Assembly (NCBI RefSeq): GCF_003675385.1
Contig: NZ_RCWZ01000002.1
Location: forward strand, 868,001-932,000
Reading direction: 5' to 3'
Length of the DNA stretch: 64,000 nt
Source: Mucilaginibacter kameinonensis
GTDB lineage: Bacteria > Bacteroidota > Bacteroidia > Sphingobacteriales > Sphingobacteriaceae
Shown here: piece after piece, positions 1 through 7,968 of the stretch
Numbering within the stretch: the stretch's first letter is position 1
Layout: each line of letters begins with the position of its first letter
The notes under the pieces: generated by a model
Database searches by the model: none
Told to the model about the DNA's origin: nothing
The model's input: the letters and a program-made list of their open reading frames with translations, nothing else
Translations under genes and position numbers: made by a program

Positions 1-1759
1 GCACGTGGTATGGTGAAATAGTGAAGTGGTTACCTGAGTTGGTTACAACGTTAGGGTTTTTATAAAAGTCGTTCTTCTCCATGATCCTGTCGTAGAAAAA
101 ATTGCTTGTTGAAAAATTAGCCACATTGTAGGTTTTGCCATTATAAGCAGGGATACCTGTTTGCGCGAATATATAAGCCATGCGTGTAAGTTCGGTTTTA
201 CGTGGCTCTTCCCAGTACAGTTCTCTCTGGCGTTCATCAAGAATTGTACCTATGTTAACACTGCCTGCATCCGTTAACAGCTGCGCATTGGCACGTGCCC
301 TTACCTTATTGATGTCATCCATAGCAAGACCTGTTTGTCCTTTCCATACGTAAGCTTCGGCACGTAACAGGTAAGTTTCAGCTAAACGGAAAACGTACCA
401 GTCGGTATTGGTACCGCGTGGCGGGCTCCACCATTTGTCAAGTGCGATAGGTCCTGAGCCGATGAACACTTTGTAATGCGGCCAGCTAAACCATGCACGG
501 ATGGTATCTTTTGCACCATTCAAAAAGCGTTTGCTTACGTTGGCATCGGTATATTGTTCCAGATGTTTGCCATACCAGGTAGGGTCGGAGGTTTTGATCG
601 CCGGGCTGTTATAAACCAAATCGGTCATGTTCATCCAGTTTCCCGGCGCGTGCCTTAAGTCGGTATTATCTGTCCAGATGTATTTGGTAGCATAAGGCGT
701 ACCGCGTAAACGGCCAATACCACGGCCATACCATAAGGTAAGCGGAAATTCTTCGGTTACTTTATCTGAGATACCTGGCTTAAGCGCTCCTGGGGTAAGG
801 ATGGTACCGTTATGCCACATCGGCACACAGTTCCTCATCACCTGCGACCCGTTTGGTGTTGCACCGTCAAGGGTTTCGCGGTCAAGCACTACGTACAAAG
901 CCTCGGCATTGGTTCCCAATGCTTTGTTTTCGGGCCTGTGAAGGTCCCAGATGATGTTTTTAGAGGCATCGCCCGCAACTATACCAAAACGATTGGTCAT
1001 GAGGTGATACGGCCCATTGATAGCAACGTTACATGCCGCGATAGCATCATCAAATAAACCAAGGGCAAGGTCAACCTTAGCTAAAAGGTGGGCGGCACCG
1101 CCTTTTGAAATATCACCTTTTGCGTTCGCGTCGGTAAGGTTAGCTACGGCAAATTCCAGGTCGGTTTTCATTTGCTTCAGGATAACGATACGCTGTGTGC
1201 TGAAGTAGCCTGTGTTTACCGCTGTTTCTTCTTTAAGCAACAGAGGCACATCGCCAAACTCATGCACTAAACGATAGTAACGGTAAGCCCTGTGAAATAA
1301 GGCGGTAGCTTTTACCAGGTTTTTATCGGCATCTGATGGCCATTTGATGTTATCTATCCTTGATAAAATTACGTTACAGTCATGTATGCCCTGGTACCAG
1401 GCGCTCCAATAGCGGCCTATTTTGTTATAGTCGTCGCTGTTTAGGTTGGCGGTAGGGGTGATACGGGCGTTCAAATCCTGCGCCGGTGTGGTTTTATCTG
1501 TGGTGCCTTCAACCGCGGCATCTGTAAAAATCGACTCGGTAAGCAACGGGGCAGAATCGCCGAAATATTCAAACCTAACGCTTACGTTCAGCGTAGCCAA
1601 AGCAGCTTTAAATGCGGCAGGCGAGGTATAAGTTACGTCGGGTGTGAATTTTGAAGGTGCCTGCGGATACAGATCAGCTCGCTTGGTACAGCCTCCGGTT
1701 ATAAATATGGTTGCCGCTGTTAAAGCCGCCGCCATGATGTTTTTGTTTATCTTGTTCAT
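1..1759 (-). CDS. RagB/SusD-like outer-membrane lipoprotein (partial at left edge)
   Basis: The frame opens at the ATG 1759-1757 and stays open for 586 codons to the window edge, so the C-terminus is cut off. SusD proteins are surface lipoproteins that capture glycan and sit as a lid on the SusC porin. The N-terminus is a lipoprotein signal with a lipobox ending in Cys24 (ITGGC). Helical TPR-like stretches typical of SusD follow, for example HRAYRYYRLVHEFGDVPLL, and the late DERQREL...EEPRKTEL segment near residue 500 is the usual C-terminal SusD signature. Most family members are 500-650 residues, so little should be missing. It lies 17 bp downstream of the SusC gene on the same strand, the normal SusC-SusD order. 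The substrate cannot be told from this fragment; the enzymes would lie to the left of the window. Confidence 0.9.
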   Translation of the reverse strand, partial: MNKINKNIMAAALTAATIFITGGCTKRADLYPQAPSKFTPDVTYTSPAAFKAALATLNVSVRFEYFGDSAPLLTESIFTDAAVEGTTDKTTPAQDLNARITPTANLNSDDYNKIGRYWSAWYQGIHDCNVILSRIDNIKWPSDADKNLVKATALFHRAYRYYRLVHEFGDVPLLLKEETAVNTGYFSTQRIVILKQMKTDLEFAVANLTDANAKGDISKGGAAHLLAKVDLALGLFDDAIAACNVAINGPYHLMTNRFGIVAGDASKNIIWDLHRPENKALGTNAEALYVVLDRETLDGATPNGSQVMRNCVPMWHNGTILTPGALKPGISDKVTEEFPLTLWYGRGIGRLRGTPYATKYIWTDNTDLRHAPGNWMNMTDLVYNSPAIKTSDPTWYGKHLEQYTDANVSKRFLNGAKDTIRAWFSWPHYKVFIGSGPIALDKWWSPPRGTNTDWYVFRLAETYLLRAEAYVWKGQTGLAMDDINKVRARANAQLLTDAGSVNIGTILDERQRELYWEEPRKTELTRMAYIFAQTGIPAYNGKTYNVANFSTSNFFYDRIMEKNDFYKNPNVVTNSGNHFTISPYHV

Positions 1760-1776
1760 GTATTAAAATCCCTTCT

Positions 1777-4700
1777 TTAAAAAACTACGTTAAACCCGGC
1801 TGATAAATATCTTGGCGTAGGACCGCCGTTTTGCGGGTCCCAAAGCGGCCAGCTTGAAAACACGGCGGCGTTGCTTGCGTTCACAAATAATTTGGCGCTT
1901 GAGATACCCAGGCGTTTGATTAATTGCGGGCTGAAAGTATAGCCGATAGAAGCTGTTTGCAGCCTTACAAATGAAGCTTTGCGCCAAACGTTGATGGTAG
2001 TGCCAGATGAACCTGAGTTTAAGCGGGCGTAATCATCAATCTGGTTATCTGGTGTCCAATACGGCAATACATATGAGTTCATACGTGCAAAGCCTACGCT
2101 CCCCGGATTGTTTAAGGCTTGATTATACTGTTTTAATGCGCCAATGCTTGATACCAGCAGGAACGATACATCAAAATGTTTGAATATGTTGAAATCATTA
2201 CGTAACGACCAGCTAAAGCTTGGATTTTGTGAGCCTAAGAATTGTTTGTCATCGTTGGTAAACTTAAAGTCGCCGTTAACATCTTGAAGTTTAAAATCAC
2301 CCGGTTTTGCGCCGTATTTAGCGGCCTGATCAGCTTCGGTTGTTTTCCAAACGCCCTGGATCTTGTAATCCCATACAGCGTTGATATCATGGCCAATGAA
2401 CCAGCCGTTACCGATATCATCTTTTTCTACATTGGTAGTAACGCCGTTAGCATCAGTAACCGGGAATGCGCCATACAGGTGAACAATTTTGTTGCGATTA
2501 AGGAAGAAAGTTCCGCTGGCATTCCAGTTAAAGTTTTCACTTTTCATGATCTTGCCATCCAATGAGATCTCAAAACCTTTGTTATTAACCTGGCCGATGT
2601 TGGTATACGGGTTGGAGTTGTTGGCACCACCCGGCAAATCACCAGACGAGTTATAGCCCTGAACGTCAAGAATACTGCGTTTAACAAGCAGGTCGGTAGT
2701 TTTACGGTCGTAAACATCTATCGAACCGCTAAGCCTGTTGTGTAGTATGGTGAAGTCAAGACCGATGTTTGGTCCTACAGTACGTTCCCATTTCAGCTGC
2801 GCGTTTTGCAGGGTGCTTACATAAATACCACTGTTATTGGTAACTGTACCGGAGTTGTTTGCGGTTGGATATTTAATACCGCCTAATACCGCTAATGAGA
2901 TAGAAGGATCGGCAGTGGTGGTAGATGTACGGTTACCGTTGGCACCGTAGCTGAAACGTAATTTACCATAATCAAGCCATTTAAAGGCGTCGCCTTTCAT
3001 AAAGCTTTCATCACTAAATACCCATGCCACGGCTGCTGAAGGATAAACCTCGCGTGGGTGTTCTAAACCGAATGCAGAGAAACCGTCACGACGTACAGTT
3101 GCAGTAAGGATATACCGGCCTAACAGGGTGTAGTTAATCCTGCCCATGATCGCGTCGGCGTTATAAATACGGTCGTCGCTGCTTTCAACAGGTAAGGTGC
3201 CTGCACCAATGTTGTGGTAACCCAAAATATCGGTAGGGGTTAATTGAGTGTTTGAAGCATTGGTATACCAGGTTTGGTATTTTTCTTTGTTAAGCAGGAA
3301 GGTTGCATCAAAGCTGTGGATACCAAAAGATTTATTCCAGCTTAAAATGTTATCCAGGTTGTACCTGTACCGGTTTTCCTGCGTGCGGATGGCAGTACCA
3401 CCTGAAAGCTCGTTAGGGTTAGCTACGGGGCGGAAGAAGAAATTCCTGTACGACTCGATAGTTGGTGCATAGTTCACCGTATACTTGATACCAAATGGAA
3501 GATCCAAACGGGCAAAAAGTACCGAGAATAATGTGTTTTGCACAGCCACGTTTTGATTGTAGCGATTGCCCAGGAAAGGGTTACGCTGGTTCAAACCACT
3601 GTCATCAGTATCAATACGACGCAAAGAGCCATCAGCATTGTACATATCGCCATAAGGTGATGAGTTGATGATCTGCGTCCAGTCTGCTTCAGTGGCGTCT
3701 ATGGCTTGTCCGCTAAGTGGCGTGCTGGCTGCGCCTTCATCGCGGCTTGCGAATTGGGCGTTTACACCAAGCGTCAAAAATTTGGCGGCTTTACCTTCCA
3801 GGTTTACACGGAAACGGCCGTCGGTATACTGTCCGCCCTGTATCAGGTTTTGGTTTTTGGTATAATTGCCCGATACGTAGTACTTAACTGTTTCTGAACT
3901 ACCGGAGAAGCTACCGGTATAATCCTGGCGGAAGCCATTGCGGAATATCAGTTTCGACCAATCAGTCATTTTACCAGCCTGGTAATTGGTAATTTCGTTA
4001 GGGAATAAACCTAAACGTTGCAGCCAGATGGTAGTTGGGTCGCCTGTAGCTCCGTTAAGGAATTGGGCAAGCGTTACACCATCCGGCAGCTTGTTAGGAT
4101 TGCTATAGTAGTAATAGGGGTTTGAAGTGTTGGAACTGCGGGCCCCATCGGCACGCCAGTTCAGGAAGCCGTCGCCGGTGTAGTATTTTTGATTTTGCAA
4201 TAGTTGCGCAATACCGAAGTTGGCATTTAAGGTGATTTGCGTGCCGCCTTTTTTACCTTTTTTTGTAGTAATAGCTACAACGCCACCGGCAGATTGCGCA
4301 CCGTATACGGCAAGCGCGCTTGGGTCGCGGAGTACGTCCACACGGTCGATATCGTTAGGGTTGATATCAGCCAGCTGACCAGGATAAATAACACCATCCA
4401 ATACGATAACAGGCTGAACGTTGCCCGAAAGGGAAGCTTTACCCCTTATCTGCAGATCGCCTGTACCACCGCCTTTGGCGCTTGTATTCAAGCCAACCGA
4501 AATACCAGGAATGTTACCCCTGATAATGTCGGTAGTGCTGGCCGGGTGTTCATTCTCTAATTTTTCAGCCTTAACACTGCTTATGGCACCGGTAACGTCT
4601 TTAACGGCCCGTGTGCCGTAGCCTATCACTACAACCTCTTCCAGTTGTTTATTGGCATCGGCCAGTGTTACATCAATTGTTGTGCGGCCTTTAATTTGTT

Positions 4701-4944
4701 GCTCCTGTGTAGCCGAACCCACGAAGCTAAATACCAGCGTCGCGTTGCTGTTTGCGGTAATTGAATAGCCACCTTTTACATCCGTAACTGTTACGGCACC
4801 TGTTGATTTGTTTTTTACAGTGGCGCCAGGTATTGGCAGACCCTGGCTGTCTTTAACAATACCTTTCACGGTAACGTCCTGTGCAAACGTCCGTGTTAGT
4901 ATTGTAATAAGTAAAACAAAAATTAGCGTAATTTTTTTCTTCAT
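1777..4944 (-). CDS. SusC/RagA-type TonB-linked outer membrane receptor
   Basis: This is a 1055-residue SusC-type TonB-dependent transporter, the porin half of a SusCD glycan importer. It has a signal peptide ending near residue 21 (TFAQ), a carboxypeptidase-like regulatory domain at about 22-105 (VKGIVKDSQGLPIPGATV), the plug domain at about 110-235 with VVIGYGTRAVKDVTGAISSV and VIVLDGVIYPG, then a beta-barrel to the C-terminus ending in an aromatic Phe (AGFNVVF). There is no STN domain before the regulatory domain, so it is not expected to signal directly through an ECF anti-sigma factor. It is followed 17 bp later by SusD. The candidate regulator is the 7TMR/zinc-ribbon protein encoded upstream on the same strand. 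Confidence 0.95.
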   Translation of the reverse strand: MKKKITLIFVLLITILTRTFAQDVTVKGIVKDSQGLPIPGATVKNKSTGAVTVTDVKGGYSITANSNATLVFSFVGSATQEQQIKGRTTIDVTLADANKQLEEVVVIGYGTRAVKDVTGAISSVKAEKLENEHPASTTDIIRGNIPGISVGLNTSAKGGGTGDLQIRGKASLSGNVQPVIVLDGVIYPGQLADINPNDIDRVDVLRDPSALAVYGAQSAGGVVAITTKKGKKGGTQITLNANFGIAQLLQNQKYYTGDGFLNWRADGARSSNTSNPYYYYSNPNKLPDGVTLAQFLNGATGDPTTIWLQRLGLFPNEITNYQAGKMTDWSKLIFRNGFRQDYTGSFSGSSETVKYYVSGNYTKNQNLIQGGQYTDGRFRVNLEGKAAKFLTLGVNAQFASRDEGAASTPLSGQAIDATEADWTQIINSSPYGDMYNADGSLRRIDTDDSGLNQRNPFLGNRYNQNVAVQNTLFSVLFARLDLPFGIKYTVNYAPTIESYRNFFFRPVANPNELSGGTAIRTQENRYRYNLDNILSWNKSFGIHSFDATFLLNKEKYQTWYTNASNTQLTPTDILGYHNIGAGTLPVESSDDRIYNADAIMGRINYTLLGRYILTATVRRDGFSAFGLEHPREVYPSAAVAWVFSDESFMKGDAFKWLDYGKLRFSYGANGNRTSTTTADPSISLAVLGGIKYPTANNSGTVTNNSGIYVSTLQNAQLKWERTVGPNIGLDFTILHNRLSGSIDVYDRKTTDLLVKRSILDVQGYNSSGDLPGGANNSNPYTNIGQVNNKGFEISLDGKIMKSENFNWNASGTFFLNRNKIVHLYGAFPVTDANGVTTNVEKDDIGNGWFIGHDINAVWDYKIQGVWKTTEADQAAKYGAKPGDFKLQDVNGDFKFTNDDKQFLGSQNPSFSWSLRNDFNIFKHFDVSFLLVSSIGALKQYNQALNNPGSVGFARMNSYVLPYWTPDNQIDDYARLNSGSSGTTINVWRKASFVRLQTASIGYTFSPQLIKRLGISSAKLFVNASNAAVFSSWPLWDPQNGGPTPRYLSAGFNVVF

Positions 4945-5412
4945 AATTTATTGCTGTTTAGTTGGTTAAGCAGCCATTGCTGCCAGAATGAGCTAAAGGG
5001 AAACCTGGTTTACACAATAGCGATGCAGGTAAATGCCGTAGCGCGATCTTTACTTCATATAGGTGATTTGTTGGTTAAGCGTATTACTAATTGGTAATTG
5101 GTGGGGTAAATTTAAAGTGGAATAAACCAATAATGCAACAGGGTGAACTTATGTAAGTTATTGATTTTAAGATAATTAAATCAATTTTGATACGTTTTGA
5201 TAACGAGGAACTCAAACGTTGAAGTGGCGTATTTACAGCGGGTTACACCTGCTTCGGTTTTGTAGCTGATACGCTTTGTGAACAAGAAAAAAAAGTAAAA
5301 ATATTTTAAAAAATGACAATTGAGGGGAGTGGTAGACGGTTGTAATCTGCTTTTTTATGCCGGAAATGGGGTTTTGGTAGGGAAAGAGGGTATTGCAATT
5401 ATCTCGTTTACC

Positions 5413-5557
5413 GCTGTCAGTAGACTCTGTCTACGAATGCACTATGCCTGTAGTTTGCAACTACAGGCAAGATGAATGAATGGGTTTCTGGCGATACCTG
5501 ATCCTGTAGTCAGAGACTACAGGCATAAAAAGTCCGTAGACAGAGTCTACGGACAGC
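5413..5557. repeat. Composite hairpin element 1 (nested palindromes with 3-nt loops)
   Basis: The outer arms 5413-5435 and 5535-5557 are inverted copies (22 of 23 bases). Each arm is itself a hairpin: 5420-5434 (GTAGAC-TCT-GTCTAC) and 5532-5554 (10-bp stem, loop AGA). Between them are two more hairpins, 5446-5468 (10-bp stem, loop TGC) and 5503-5523 (9-bp stem, loop AGA), both containing CCTGTAGT. All four loops are 3 nt. A degenerate relative ending CTACGGACAGCG lies at about 5696-5743. Element 2 (41017-41150) has the same architecture and nearly the same ends. Confidence 0.85.
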
Positions 5558-5584
5558 GAAGAACGCAAGCAACGGTAAACAAAT

Positions 5585-5680
5585 ATGTCATTGCGAGGAG
5601 GAACGACGAAGCAATCTCGTAGCTCTACAAGGCGAACATGCATTGGCTACGAGATTGCCACGCTGCGCTCGCAATGACAT
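5585..5680. repeat. REP-like palindrome of the GTCATTGCGAG family (copy 1)
   Basis: The copy starts ATGTCATTGCGAG and ends in its inverse CTCGCAATGACAT. Internal arms GCAATCTCGTAGC (5611-5623) and GCTACGAGATTGC (5646-5658) pair perfectly. It is one of six dispersed, always intergenic copies in the window. It directly follows composite hairpin element 1. Confidence 0.85.
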
Positions 5681-5768
5681 AGTTTTATAAAGCTGCCCGT
5701 AGATTCTGTGTCGTTGTCCGAAGTAAGACTCTACGGACAGCGAATTTCCACAGATGAAGGCCAACCTA

Positions 5769-7682
5769 TCACATCACCAACATTGTCCAGCCTTGCTGGT
5801 CATTCTTCTTTCGTGATTTTTTCTTTTCCTGTAGTACTTTTTTTATGCGGATGGCATAAGTCCAGCAAGTGCTTTGGCGGATATCAAGCTTTTCGGATAA
5901 TTGATGCGATGAGATGGTGCCGTTAGTGCTGTAGATAAGATAAGTAAGATAAAAAGCTTTGTTAATGGGAATCCTGCTGTTTTGAAATATAGTATTATGC
6001 AGGGCCGATTCTTCATAGCTGCACTTCGTACACCGGCGACTGTGCGGCAATCTTCCCGCACAATAGGTAGTGTTTGAGCAGCGGGTACAAACAAAACCAT
6101 CTTTCCATTTTAAAGCAGATAGGAATTTAAAACAGGTTTCCTGGTCGGGGTATTTGGCGCTAAATTCTTCATAGTCCAGTTCGGTAGATAATGCCCGCGA
6201 TTCAGTAACCTTTTCAATGTTTGTTTTAAGCTGAACGTTGTCCTTTTCAAGTAAAACGTTCATGCGCAGTATCTCGCCGGCCTGTTTTTCCAGTTGCAGG
6301 TTAGCGTCCAGTAGTTCTTTATTCTGGTTTTCGATAATCAGGCTTTGCTGTCTTACTTCGTCTGATTTGGCAACCAGTTCATGTGTGCGGGCCCGGACCT
6401 GTTTTTCCAGTTCTTCGTTAATCGAATCCTGTAACTGGCTGTTCAGGTGCATTTGTCTTATGGTTTCTTCATGGGCGGCATCCTTTTCTTTCCGGAGAAT
6501 ACGTACCTGATCGCCAATGGCAAATGACAACAGCACCATCTCAATAATAAAACAGAAACTGAGGCTGTAATAGCTTATCGGGGCCGGTAAAAAGTAGGCA
6601 TAACCAAGGGCGCTAAGGGCTTTAACAATAAAGCCTATAAATAATACCAGATAGGCCAGCACAAAAAAACGTGCCGGTTTGTAGCCGTTTTTGTAAATAT
6701 AAACGCCGGTAGCAAAGGCCAGCGATAGCGGGATCACCTCAACAAACTTGTATACAAACAATGATTTGTTGAAAAACAGGCAGTACAAGAAGTAAACAGA
6801 GCGCAGCAGGATTACATAATTGATGGTCCTATTAAACTGAGGTGCCTTTGTTTTAACCTGTAATAATTCTTTACTGAATATCAGAGCGCAAATACTGATA
6901 AAATATAACGAGATGCCGTTGCCGTAATGGTTTAAACCTGGTGTTTCGGGCCATAAATATTGGAAGGCAATGCCATCGGCACTCATTTCGTACAGGCCTA
7001 CACTTAAAATGTAAAATACGTAGTATAAGTACTGTTTCTTTTTTACCGCCAGGAACATGAGCAGGTTATGGAAACAGAAAATAAGGATCATCCCATAAAA
7101 CAGCCCATAGGTTAAATACTCATTAAGCGCGTAATGAATAAAGTAATTGATGGTACGGTAAACTATGATCACATTTACCGCGTTATGCGATTTTACCCTG
7201 AAATAATAGGTATGATAACCGGGCTGTGTATCGCCAATTAAAAACTCGAAGTTTTTATGGTGAAAAAGCCTGCTGCTGAAATCAAGGTTAGCCCCCGACT
7301 CACTTTTAGTATAGCTGCCTGATTTATCGGGCATGTAAGCGGTTACTTCGTCGGTTGTTTGGTCAAAAAGCTCAATAATGCTGTTACTGCTTATAGGTTC
7401 GGTAAAGTACATACGCACCCGGAACCAGTAGGTTGAATTTTTATGGTGATTGCTGGGATAATAGGAGCTGTTTTCGGTAAAGGATGCTCCCATTTCCTGG
7501 ATATCCTGGAAGCTTAACTTGCCCGAACTATCCTGAAGGTATTTTACCTCGTTAAGGGTAAACTTATGTTGCTGAACATTTTTATCAACCCTGAGTATGT
7601 TTTGCGCACGCAGGTTAGGCGCCCACAGGCACAAATAAAAAACGAATAAATACTTAGTCAACTTTGGTAAACGTTTAATCAA
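5769..7682 (-). CDS. 7TMR-DISM membrane receptor with C-terminal IS1595-type zinc ribbon and HTH
   Basis: The 637-residue protein is predicted to be a membrane-bound sensor. Seen in order: signal peptide 1-26; an extracytoplasmic 7TMR-DISMED2-like beta domain at about 40-165; seven hydrophobic segments at about 190-393 (7TMR-DISM core); a long coiled coil at about 395-495; then a cytoplasmic zinc ribbon at about 515-575 with Cys532-x2-Cys535 and Cys551-x2-Cys554; and a helix-turn-helix-like stretch at about 580-615 (TISSHQLSEKLDIRQSTCW). The ribbon plus HTH matches the N-terminal DNA-binding part of IS1595-family transposases (Zn_Tnp_IS1595 type), but no DDE catalytic domain follows. I infer a one-component membrane regulator that uses a domesticated transposase DNA-binding module, probably for the SusCD pair downstream. 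The fold calls rest on pattern recognition only. Confidence 0.8.
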   Translation of the reverse strand: MIKRLPKLTKYLFVFYLCLWAPNLRAQNILRVDKNVQQHKFTLNEVKYLQDSSGKLSFQDIQEMGASFTENSSYYPSNHHKNSTYWFRVRMYFTEPISSNSIIELFDQTTDEVTAYMPDKSGSYTKSESGANLDFSSRLFHHKNFEFLIGDTQPGYHTYYFRVKSHNAVNVIIVYRTINYFIHYALNEYLTYGLFYGMILIFCFHNLLMFLAVKKKQYLYYVFYILSVGLYEMSADGIAFQYLWPETPGLNHYGNGISLYFISICALIFSKELLQVKTKAPQFNRTINYVILLRSVYFLYCLFFNKSLFVYKFVEVIPLSLAFATGVYIYKNGYKPARFFVLAYLVLFIGFIVKALSALGYAYFLPAPISYYSLSFCFIIEMVLLSFAIGDQVRILRKEKDAAHEETIRQMHLNSQLQDSINEELEKQVRARTHELVAKSDEVRQQSLIIENQNKELLDANLQLEKQAGEILRMNVLLEKDNVQLKTNIEKVTESRALSTELDYEEFSAKYPDQETCFKFLSALKWKDGFVCTRCSNTTYCAGRLPHSRRCTKCSYEESALHNTIFQNSRIPINKAFYLTYLIYSTNGTISSHQLSEKLDIRQSTCWTYAIRIKKVLQEKKKSRKKNDQQGWTMLVM

Positions 7683-7968
7683 AAGCTTTTAATAAATAGT
7701 ATGGCGCACTTTAAATATACAGGTGTCATTGTATAATTTAAATCCTTCGCTACCTTTTAATGGCGGGCCATGGTGCAATAAATGTTTATTAAGAACCGGT
7801 TTATAATATGCCCAAATATAATTATTTGTTAATTATATGTCGTTATTGAACGGGTATTTTCTCCACACGTTTTGATTGTTTGCCGAACAGGAATTTTGTT
7901 TTTATGCTTTTGTTATATTGTATCCTCTCCAGCGTTCAAACAGGATAAAATTCGCTAATTAAAGCCAG
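7683..7968. promoter_or_regulatory. Divergent intergenic region between the 7TMR receptor and the hybrid two-component sensor
   Basis: These 286 bp separate two divergent regulator genes and must hold both promoters. The region is AT-rich. I saw no exact TAnnTTTG -7 box and no strong palindrome, so individual sites are not assigned. Confidence 0.4.

Larger units (their letters stand above)
4945..5768. other. 824-bp intergenic region upstream of SusC, rich in palindromes
   Basis: No credible gene is seen. Positions 4945-5400 are AT-rich and should hold the SusC promoter; I found no clean Bacteroidota TAnnTTTG box there. On the minus strand the sequence TTTACCCC occurs near 5103-5110, resembling the TTTTACCCC motif upstream of the second SusC. 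Positions 5413-5743 hold palindromic elements (listed separately) that lie between the receptor gene and the SusC gene. Confidence 0.7.

Noticed and set aside
5461..5643. 60-codon open frame on the minus strand
   Set aside because: It is made of the composite hairpin element and the REP-like copy.
5413..5743. Possible CRISPR array
   Set aside because: The repeated units are inverted hairpins of different sequence, not regularly spaced direct repeats with unique spacers, and no cas genes are near.
5769..6200. Separate IS1595 transposase remnant
   Set aside because: The zinc-ribbon part is in frame with, and continuous with, the receptor over a coiled coil, and no terminal inverted repeats or DDE core were seen, so a real fusion is more likely than a chance insertion.
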